Assembly (NCBI GenBank): GCA_007695205.1
Contig: REEF01000694.1
Location: forward strand, 1-14,851
Source: Planctomycetaceae bacterium
GTDB lineage: Bacteria; Planctomycetota; Planctomycetia; Pirellulales; Pirellulaceae
Direction: 5' to 3'
DNA length: 14,851 nucleotides
The translations under genes were made by a program, and so were the position numbers. Each line of letters opens with the position of its first letter. The stretch's first letter is position 1. A model generated the notes under the pieces. The model was not told the origin of the DNA. It ran no database searches and was given only the letters and a program-made list of their open reading frames with translations. Shown here one piece after another: positions 8,772 through 14,851 of this stretch.

Positions 8772-8843
8772 ACGCCGACTGATCGCCGGAATCGTCATGG
8801 TGGTTTTGGGAATTGCGTTGACCCCATGGTTGCATAAAGAGTA

Positions 8844-8873
8844 GGACGGATTGGCAATCCGTCCCACTTTTTT
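8844..8873 (+). terminator. Intrinsic terminator-like hairpin (also a candidate dispersed repeat)
   Basis: GGACGGATT (8844-8852), loop GGC, then AATCCGTCC (8856-8864) form a perfect 9-bp stem. Three bases later comes a run of six T (8868-8873). This fits a rho-independent terminator for the propeller gene ending at 8771. The same palindrome resembles an intergenic element that I remember recurring in planctomycete genomes, whose opposite strand reads through as GRIANPSY, so it may be a repeat that acts as a terminator. The T-run is offset by CAC, which weakens the classical form. Confidence 0.7.
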
Positions 8874-8964
8874 ATTCAACCACGAGATAAATTGACCACG
8901 AAACGCGGCCCAATGTGCCCGGCATAACGCTGCAAATGTTCGTTTCCCAAGAAGGATTGATAAC

Positions 8965-11900
8965 ATGCTGAAACAGGCTCTTGCTGCCGGATCGATGTTG
9001 ATCGCGATCATGGTCGTGGGGCCAGAACCGGGCAAGGACGCTCGCGGACAGGAAACGATAACGCACCTCTGGCCGGAACCGTCGGCGACGGGCTACTTCG
9101 CCGGCCGGCCCTGGTACGGGCAGTTGATCACCGCGCTGGCGGCCGATGGGCCCGCCGCCGCCAAACAAGCCAGGGAACTGGCCGCCGGGCACACCGCCGA
9201 CCGCCTCGTGCTCGAGGCCATTGCCGATTGGATCGACCGGGACTTCGTCCCCGATAGCGAACTCCGTCCGCTGGCCGCCACCTCGCAGCGTGAAGTCCAA
9301 GCGTGGCGATTCACCCTCGAAGAACCGGCCGGCGACTGGTTCGCCGAGGACTTCGACGATTCCGGCTGGCGGGAAGGGTCAGGTGGCTTCGGCACGCGAG
9401 GCACGCCCGGGACGGTCGTTGGCACCGAGTGGCGCACGGCCGACATCTGGCTCCGCCGTACCTTCGAACTCGACTCGACCCAACTGGCCGACCCGCACCT
9501 GGTCATCCACCACGATGAAGACACGCTGGTCTACCTGAACGGGAAGAAGATCGCGGAGTTCAGCGGGTATGTGAAAGACTACTTTCGCGTTCCCCTCTCG
9601 AAAGAAGCCCGCCGCCTGCTCCGCCCGGGCCGCAACACCCTGGCCGTGTATTGCCATCAGACGACCGGAGGTCAGTACATCGACGTGGGCATCGTCGACG
9701 TGGTTTCCGGTACCGCCGCCAGCCAGGTGGAGGCGGCCAAAGTGCTCCGGCAAATCGAAGCCCGGGGCGGCGGCGAGACGCTGGCTGGTTTGCGGGTGCG
9801 TTTCGATCGGCTGGCGGCGCGGCCGGCTCCGACACGGCAGTGGGCCGAGCTGTACCTGGACGCCGCCGTGGCGCGGCGGGCCGCACGCCTGGCGCCGCAT
9901 CGTGAAATGCTCCGCCGCGTGGTGTTCGCCAAGCACTACAACATGGGCGGCTCGCACTACGCCTACACCGAGGGACAGTCCGACGCCCAGCACGAACGCC
10001 ACTTCCACCCCGGCAGCGCCCTTTGCATGTTGGAACTCGACGGCCTCTTCGCCTCGGTCCGCACGCTGATCGACGACCCTGACGGCGTGATCCGCAACCC
10101 CGACGTCTCCTACGACGGCCAACGCGTCCTGTTCGCGTGGAAGCAATCGGACCGCGAGGACGATTACCACCTGTACGACATGGACATGGCCACGGGCGAG
10201 GTCCGCCAGCTCACGTTCGGACTGGGGTTTGCCGACTACGAAGGCGTGTACCTGCCCAACGGCCACATCCTGTTCAATTCGACCCGTTGCGTACAAACGG
10301 TCGACTGTTGGTGGACCGAAGTGAGCAACCTGTACACATGCGACGCCGACGGCCGGTTCCTGCGCCGCATCAGTTTCGACCAGGTGCACACGAACTTTCC
10401 CACCGTCACCGACGACGGCCGCGTGCTGTACACCCGCTGGGACTACAACGACCGCGGCCAGCTTTTCCCGCAGCCGCTGTTCCAGATGTTTCCCGACGGG
10501 ACCGGGCAAACCGCGTTTTACGGTAATAACTCGTGGTTCCCCACCACGATCCTCCATGCCCGGGGCATCCCCGGCACGCAGAAGGTGCTGGCAGTGGCCA
10601 CCGGGCACCATTCGTTCCAGGCGGGCAAGCTGTGCATCATCGACCCGGCACTGGGCCGCGAGGAAGACGCCGGTGTGCAACTGATTGCCCCGGTGCGCCA
10701 GACGCGGGCCGAGCGGATCGACGCCTACGGGCAGGAAGGCGATCTGTTCCAGTATCCTTACCCGCTGAACGAGACTGAGTTTCTCGTCACGTATCATCCC
10801 CAAGGCTGGCCGCGCCGCGGGCGCCCGGCCCAGTTCCACGATCCGAAGTTCGGCATCTACTGGATGGACATCGACGGAAACCGAGAGCTGCTCGTGAACG
10901 CCCCTGACAATTCTTGTAACCAGCCGATCCCCCTCGTGTCGCGCCCGCGCCCGCACCAGCGGCCCAGCATGGTCGATTATCGCAAGGACACCGGCACCTA
11001 CTACATGCAGGACATCTATGGCGGCATGGCCCTGGCGGGCGTGGACCGGGGTACGATCCGCCGGTTGCGCGTCGTGGCGTTGGAGTACCGGGCCGCCGGC
11101 GTGGGACAACTGTTCGGCCGGGGCCCTGGCGGGCAGGGGCACCCCAGCACGCCGATCGCCGTGGGCAATGGAAGCTGGGACGTGAAGGTGGTCCTTGGCG
11201 AGACGGAAGTGTACGCCGACGGCTCGGCGTTCTTCGAGGTGCCCGCACGCACGCCCGTCTATTTCCAAGCGCTCGACCAGCGCGGCTATGCGGTCCAGAC
11301 GATGCGAAGCTGGTCCACGTTGCAGCCGGGCGAGACCTTTTCGTGCGTGGGTTGTCATGACGACAAGAACACCACACCGCCGGCGCACGCCGGGCCCACC
11401 CTGGCCATGAGCGTTGGGGCCCAGCCATTGCGCCCCTTCTACGGGCCGCCGCGAGGGTTCAGCTTTCCCAACGAGATCCAGCCCATCCTTGACCGCCACT
11501 GTATTTCCTGCCACCACGACCGATCGATCGTCACCGGCGAGGCGCCGTCCGCCGGCCGCGAGGACGATCTGCGAGCGTTCAGCCTGTTGGGCCAGCTCAA
11601 CCACGATCGGCACGCCAAGCGGATGTGGAGCGATGCCTACCTGAACCTCACCCGCTCCGACCGCGACGCCGACAACGTCATGCCGCTTCAGGAGATGCTC
11701 GCGTTGCCTTGGCGGGGCGGCTACGAGCCGCTTTCCGCCCGTGTGTTCGCCCCGCATCCGGTAGTCGACTGGATCAGTGCCCAGTCGGTGCCGTCGCTGC
11801 TGCCGCCTTACCATGCAGGTGCGGCCACCAGCCGGATGATGGCCATGCTCGAACAGGGGCATCACGATGTGACGCTCTCGCGCGAAGAGCTGGAGAAGCT

Positions 11901-12237
11901 CGCCTGCTGGATCGACCTGCTGGTACCCTACTGCGGCGATTACACGGAGGCCCACGCCTGGTCCGACGACGAAGTGCGGAAGTACAACCACTTTTTCGAG
12001 AAACGCCGCCGCATGGAGGCGATCGAACGCGAGAACATCGCTACGCTCATAGACCACTTGCAAGCAACTGACGGGGGGAAGGGTCCGCATTGTTCTGCTG
12101 AGACCGGGGTTGTGAAGCGGCAGGGTGACCCTCCAAAATGGAACCCCAACGGCCTTGGAGCCACATCGCACGGGAGAACGAAACATGGTGAAACGAACCT
12201 TGACAGCAACGCTGCTGGCCGTCGTCGCGGTCGGTGA
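8965..12237 (+). CDS. HzsA-related protein: jelly-roll, beta-propeller and two c-type haem sites
   Basis: The protein has 1090 residues. AAGAAGGA (8949-8956) is 8 bases before the ATG. A modest signal peptide (AAGSMLIAIMVVG) points to export, which haem attachment also needs. Residues about 112-248 look like a galactose-binding-type jelly roll (DDSGWREGSGGFGT, HHDEDTLVYLNGKKI). A TolB/PD40-like propeller runs from about 317 to 780 (NPDVSYDGQRVLFAWKQSD, YLPNGHILFNSTR, FPTVTDDGRVLYTRWDYND). Two CxxCH motifs follow: CVGCH at 794-798 and CISCH at 846-850. This order matches the HzsA-related family, named after the alpha subunit of hydrazine synthase of anammox planctomycetes. No HzsB or HzsC partner is seen here, so hydrazine synthesis is not implied; redox chemistry or electron transfer on an organic substrate is plausible but unproven. 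The last 55 or so residues look non-conserved in composition and overlap the next gene by 53 bases. Confidence 0.85.
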   Translation: MLKQALAAGSMLIAIMVVGPEPGKDARGQETITHLWPEPSATGYFAGRPWYGQLITALAADGPAAAKQARELAAGHTADRLVLEAIADWIDRDFVPDSELRPLAATSQREVQAWRFTLEEPAGDWFAEDFDDSGWREGSGGFGTRGTPGTVVGTEWRTADIWLRRTFELDSTQLADPHLVIHHDEDTLVYLNGKKIAEFSGYVKDYFRVPLSKEARRLLRPGRNTLAVYCHQTTGGQYIDVGIVDVVSGTAASQVEAAKVLRQIEARGGGETLAGLRVRFDRLAARPAPTRQWAELYLDAAVARRAARLAPHREMLRRVVFAKHYNMGGSHYAYTEGQSDAQHERHFHPGSALCMLELDGLFASVRTLIDDPDGVIRNPDVSYDGQRVLFAWKQSDREDDYHLYDMDMATGEVRQLTFGLGFADYEGVYLPNGHILFNSTRCVQTVDCWWTEVSNLYTCDADGRFLRRISFDQVHTNFPTVTDDGRVLYTRWDYNDRGQLFPQPLFQMFPDGTGQTAFYGNNSWFPTTILHARGIPGTQKVLAVATGHHSFQAGKLCIIDPALGREEDAGVQLIAPVRQTRAERIDAYGQEGDLFQYPYPLNETEFLVTYHPQGWPRRGRPAQFHDPKFGIYWMDIDGNRELLVNAPDNSCNQPIPLVSRPRPHQRPSMVDYRKDTGTYYMQDIYGGMALAGVDRGTIRRLRVVALEYRAAGVGQLFGRGPGGQGHPSTPIAVGNGSWDVKVVLGETEVYADGSAFFEVPARTPVYFQALDQRGYAVQTMRSWSTLQPGETFSCVGCHDDKNTTPPAHAGPTLAMSVGAQPLRPFYGPPRGFSFPNEIQPILDRHCISCHHDRSIVTGEAPSAGREDDLRAFSLLGQLNHDRHAKRMWSDAYLNLTRSDRDADNVMPLQEMLALPWRGGYEPLSARVFAPHPVVDWISAQSVPSLLPPYHAGAATSRMMAMLEQGHHDVTLSREELEKLACWIDLLVPYCGDYTEAHAWSDDEVRKYNHFFEKRRRMEAIERENIATLIDHLQATDGGKGPHCSAETGVVKRQGDPPKWNPNGLGATSHGRTKHGETNLDSNAAGRRRGR
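12172..12176 (+). promoter_or_regulatory. Ribosome binding site deciding the start at 12185
   Basis: GGGAG ends 8 bases before the ATG at 12185. It favours this start over the in-frame GTG at 12125, because only the later start puts a signal peptide at the very N-terminus. A small inverted repeat, CTCCAA (12131-12136) and TTGGAG (12155-12160), lies just upstream. Confidence 0.6.
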
Positions 12238-14704
12238 AGTATCTGCGGACGAGCTGGTCTGGCTGGATGCGTACAACGTCGTGTGGACCGCGCCCAGCGC
12301 AAACTCAAGCGAGTCGATGCCGGTCGGCGGGCACGATCTGGGCTTGAATGTGTGGGTCGAAGCCGGCGAATTGCTGATCTACGTGGCGCGTGCCGGTTGC
12401 TACGACGAAAACGGCGCGCTGCTGAAACTCGGGCGCCTGCGGGTGAACCTGGCCCCGAATCCATTTGCCGGCGACGGCTATTTTCGCCAGGAGTTGAAGC
12501 TGCGCGAGGGCTGCGTGGAAATCCGGGCCGGCCGAGGCGATACTCCAGAGGTGACCGTGCGCGTATGGGTCGAGGTGCATCGGCCGGTGGCGCATGTGGA
12601 AATCGAAGGCGTCGAAGAACTGACCGCCACGGCCACCTACGAATCCTGGCGGTACCAGCCGATGGAACTGCGAAACGACCGCTCGAAGTACGGCCGCCGG
12701 GGGATGGTCATGATGGATTACGACCAGTATGCCGGAGAGGTCGTCGTGCATCGCGACATGATCGACCCCGGGGAGCACGGCGTGGTGTTCTACCATCGCA
12801 ACCGGCCCGGGAACGTCTTCGATTACCAGGTGCAGCAGCAGGAACTGGAGGCCGTCCGCGATCAACTGCACGACCGGCTGACCAACCTGACCTTCGGTGG
12901 GCGACTGGGCGGTGACCAGCTTGTCGCGGACGGAACCACGGAAGGTGCTTACGCTAACACGCCGTTTCGGGGCTGGCGATACAGCACCGAAGCCCCGGCG
13001 CGGCGGCACCACCTGCGGGTCGTGACCCACCTCGCAAAAACCGAGACGCTCGACGAATGGCAACACGGTTTGCAGACCCTGTCGGACGCGCCCGATCCGT
13101 CCCGCGACGCAGCCTGGCAGCAGAACTTGAGCTGGTGGCAGTCGTTCTGGCAGCGCAGCCGGATTGTCATCAACCCCGATCAGGCTGGCACCGACGACGT
13201 CGGGTGGCAGGTGGGGCGGAATTACAACGTGTTTCGCTACATGCTGGCCTCGAACCGCTCCGGGCAGGGCGCTACGCCGTTCAACGGCGGCCTGTTCACC
13301 TTCGATCCGCTTCACAGCCGGCAGCGGCGCCACCGCATCGAAGGCTCCGGCTACAGCCCCGATCATCGGCAGTGGGGTGCGGGGTTGACCCAGCAGAACC
13401 AGCGGATGATCTACTGGCCGATGCTCAAGAGCGGCGACTTCGACCTGATGGCGCCCGGCTTCTCTTACTACCTGGACGACAACCTGATCAACGCCACCGT
13501 GCGGGTGCGCCACTACTGGGATCACGAGGGTTGCGCGTTTGCCGAGCAGCCGTCGATCACCGGCCTGCCGGGCGCCGCGATGTACGGTTTTCATGAAGGC
13601 GAGGGCACCGCGCGCGTCCGGCCGGGGAACGTCCAGCCGGCGGAGCAAAGCCAAGCGGGCAGGTATGCCGACTGGTGGCCGGGCGGTCTCGAGCCGAGCG
13701 TCGAAGCCAATGCGGCGGCCGGCAACCTGTTCGATTCGCAGCTCGACTGGGCCTGGATGATGCTCCAATACCACCGTTTCACCGGAGACGACCTCGCCCC
13801 GTTCCTGCCCTTCATCGAGCAGGCGGTGCTGTTTTACGACGAGCATTACCGGTTCCGCCATAAACAGCGGACGGGCGAAGAACTCGACGAAAACGGGCAG
13901 CTCGTAATCTACCCGGCCAACACACTCGAACATCACCCGGCGGCTCGCAACCCGAGCCTGCCCATCCTGGGGCTGCACCAGATCCTGACGCGGTTGCTGG
14001 AACTGCCCGACGAGGTTTCGCCGCCGGCGCGCAAACAGCGCTGGCGCGCGATTCTCGACCGGCTGCCTGCCTTGCCGATCGTCGAGTCAGGCGGGCGCCG
14101 CATCCTCCGACCGGCGGAAAACTTCAGCCACCGCAGTTGGCACATGCCCGAGATGTACGGGCTGTGGCCGTTCGAAGTGTACGGTCCGGATCTGCCCGAC
14201 TTGGAACTCATGCGCAACACGTTCCTGCACGGGGTTTCGCGAGGGAACCGGGAGCGCGTGACGGCGTGGACGCAGGGCTTCATTCATTACGCGCGCTTGG
14301 GCATGGCGGCCAACGCGCAAGAGAAGGCGGTGGGCAAGCTGCGCAACGGTCCGTACCGCTTTCCCACCTTCTGGCCGGAAGACATCGACTGGGTGCCTGA
14401 CCACAACTGGGGCGGCGCCGGTATGGTGGGCCTGCAGGAGATGCTGCTGCAAACCCATCCGCCGGCGCCGGCTTCGCTGCACGGCCACGTCGCGGGTGAT
14501 CGGCTGCGTCTCGGCTCGGACAGCGAGCAGCTCCGGCTGTTGCCCGCCTGGCCCCACGACTGGGATGTCGACTTCCGGCTGCACGCCCCCCGGCAAACGA
14601 TTGTCGAAGGCCGTGTGCGTGACGGCCAACTGGTTTCCTGGAGCGTAACGCCCGAGCGGCGGCGGGGAGATGTGGTTACGGATCGACCGGCGCGATTCGA
14701 ATAA
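12185..14704 (+). CDS. Exported DUF5703-type (alpha/alpha)6-barrel protein, probable glycosidase
   Basis: The protein has 839 residues from the ATG at 12185, chosen for its RBS and its signal peptide (KRTLTATLLAVVAVGEVSADE). The N-terminal beta-domain has the DUF5703 look: VVWTAPSANSSESMPVGGHD, GLNVWVEAGELLIYVAR and LGRLRVNLAPNPF. From about residue 310 the chain is helical and Trp-rich, as in six-hairpin glycosidases of the GH95 type. Marks include PFNGGLFTFDP (Asn367, Asp374), NQRMIYWPMLKSGD, the LDWAWMMLQYHRFTGDD helix and SHRSWHMPEMYGLWP (His649, Glu656), which resembles the HRHxSHLYGLYP segment of GH95 fucosidases. A C-terminal beta-domain has LLPAWPHDWDVDFRLHAP. The expected role is extracellular or periplasmic hydrolysis of a glycan; the sugar cannot be told and catalytic residues are assigned only by resemblance. 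The start overlaps the HzsA-related gene by 53 bases, so the two are probably translated from one mRNA. Confidence 0.83.
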   Translation: MVKRTLTATLLAVVAVGEVSADELVWLDAYNVVWTAPSANSSESMPVGGHDLGLNVWVEAGELLIYVARAGCYDENGALLKLGRLRVNLAPNPFAGDGYFRQELKLREGCVEIRAGRGDTPEVTVRVWVEVHRPVAHVEIEGVEELTATATYESWRYQPMELRNDRSKYGRRGMVMMDYDQYAGEVVVHRDMIDPGEHGVVFYHRNRPGNVFDYQVQQQELEAVRDQLHDRLTNLTFGGRLGGDQLVADGTTEGAYANTPFRGWRYSTEAPARRHHLRVVTHLAKTETLDEWQHGLQTLSDAPDPSRDAAWQQNLSWWQSFWQRSRIVINPDQAGTDDVGWQVGRNYNVFRYMLASNRSGQGATPFNGGLFTFDPLHSRQRRHRIEGSGYSPDHRQWGAGLTQQNQRMIYWPMLKSGDFDLMAPGFSYYLDDNLINATVRVRHYWDHEGCAFAEQPSITGLPGAAMYGFHEGEGTARVRPGNVQPAEQSQAGRYADWWPGGLEPSVEANAAAGNLFDSQLDWAWMMLQYHRFTGDDLAPFLPFIEQAVLFYDEHYRFRHKQRTGEELDENGQLVIYPANTLEHHPAARNPSLPILGLHQILTRLLELPDEVSPPARKQRWRAILDRLPALPIVESGGRRILRPAENFSHRSWHMPEMYGLWPFEVYGPDLPDLELMRNTFLHGVSRGNRERVTAWTQGFIHYARLGMAANAQEKAVGKLRNGPYRFPTFWPEDIDWVPDHNWGGAGMVGLQEMLLQTHPPAPASLHGHVAGDRLRLGSDSEQLRLLPAWPHDWDVDFRLHAPRQTIVEGRVRDGQLVSWSVTPERRRGDVVTDRPARFE

Positions 14705-14764
14705 GAGCCGGTCCAGTTTAACTGACTTGCGAGAGAACATCGAAATCAAGCGACCTTAGCGCCC

Positions 14765-14806
14765 GGGAACTCGGCGGTTCCCAGTTCTGACAGAGCCTAG
14801 TTTTTT
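14765..14806 (+). terminator. Weak candidate terminator hairpin with distant T-run
   Basis: GGGAAC (14765-14770) pairs with GTTCCC (14777-14782) across a 6-base loop; a competing pair GAACT/AGTTC (14767-14771 with 14783-14787) is also possible. Six T follow at 14801-14806, but 18 bases after the first stem, too far for a textbook intrinsic terminator. It lies 60 bases after the stop at 14704 and could equally belong to the leader of the next gene. Confidence 0.3.
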
Positions 14807-14836
14807 CTGGTATCCCATGCTTTGGAGGAGGGCGAG

Positions 14837-14851
14837 ATGGCTGCAGGCGTG
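14837..14851 (+). CDS. Start of an unidentified gene, cut by the window edge
   Basis: The ATG at 14837 begins M-A-A-G-V and runs off the window. GGAGGAGGG (14824-14832), almost a perfect anti-Shine-Dalgarno match, precedes it at close spacing (4 bases after the last G, about 8 after the first GGAGG). It lies 132 bases after the barrel-protein gene on the same strand. Five codons do not allow any product call. Confidence 0.5.

Noticed and set aside
7653..9035. 460-codon minus-strand frame opposite the propeller gene
   Set aside because: It is antisense to a well-supported gene and runs through the terminator palindrome, where it reads GRIANPSY. It has no RBS-supported start or family features.
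8965..12237. True hydrazine synthase alpha subunit
   Set aside because: No beta or gamma subunit gene or other anammox gene is present, and the neighbours are glycan-type exported proteins; the family resemblance alone does not support hydrazine synthesis.
9379..12276. 965-codon open frame on the minus strand opposite the HzsA-related gene
   Set aside because: Its translation is rich in Arg, His, Val and Gly with no recognisable domain, while the plus strand encodes a protein with clear motifs. Long antisense frames are common in GC-rich DNA.
12305..13978. 557-codon minus-strand frame opposite the DUF5703-type gene
   Set aside because: Antisense shadow; no signal, domain or sensible start, and the plus-strand product is recognisable.

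Overview
The window looks like chromosomal DNA of a planctomycete, probably of the Pirellulales or a neighbouring group. This is an inference from several signs: GC-rich DNA (roughly 60% by eye); an animal-like alpha-2-macroglobulin; a HzsA-related propeller/cytochrome c protein; a short neutral-ceramidase-like protein of the planctomycete type; a run of large exported proteins; and an intergenic palindrome resembling a repeat I associate with planctomycete genomes. I see no tRNA, rRNA, CRISPR array, insertion sequence or phage gene.

Layout. (1) 1-4350, + strand: a large alpha-2-macroglobulin family protein, cut off at its 5' end by the window, with a thioester motif (GCFEQ) and an unusual strongly hydrophobic double segment inside the bait-like region. 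(2) 4389-5546, - strand: a conserved protein of unknown function with a charged coiled-coil C-terminal third, convergent with gene 1. (3) A 276-bp divergent region carrying a perfect 9-bp inverted repeat close to the start of gene 2. (4) 5823-7289, +: a secreted neutral-ceramidase-like protein in which the catalytic serine position appears to be alanine and one zinc-ligand histidine appears to be cysteine. (5) 7539-8771, +: an exported SMP-30/NHL-type beta-propeller, followed by an intrinsic-terminator-like hairpin at 8844-8873. (6) 8965-12237, +: an exported 1090-residue HzsA-related protein with a jelly-roll domain, a beta-propeller and two CxxCH haem sites. (7) 12185-14704, +: a DUF5703-type (alpha/alpha)6-barrel protein, probably a glycosidase, whose start lies inside the end of gene 6. 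(8) 14837 to the edge: the first codons of another gene behind a very strong ribosome binding site.

How they fit together. Genes 4 to 7 all start with export signals and face the same way, so this part of the window serves the periplasm or cell surface. Genes 6 and 7 overlap and must be co-transcribed to some degree. They pair a haem-binding propeller protein with a glycan-active barrel, which suggests use of a complex organic substrate, although neither substrate nor reaction can be read from the sequence. The A2M would act as a protease trap in the same compartment. No complete well-known pathway is present. The points most worth pursuing are the membrane insertion in the A2M bait region, the altered active site of the ceramidase-like protein, and the HzsA-like/DUF5703 pair.
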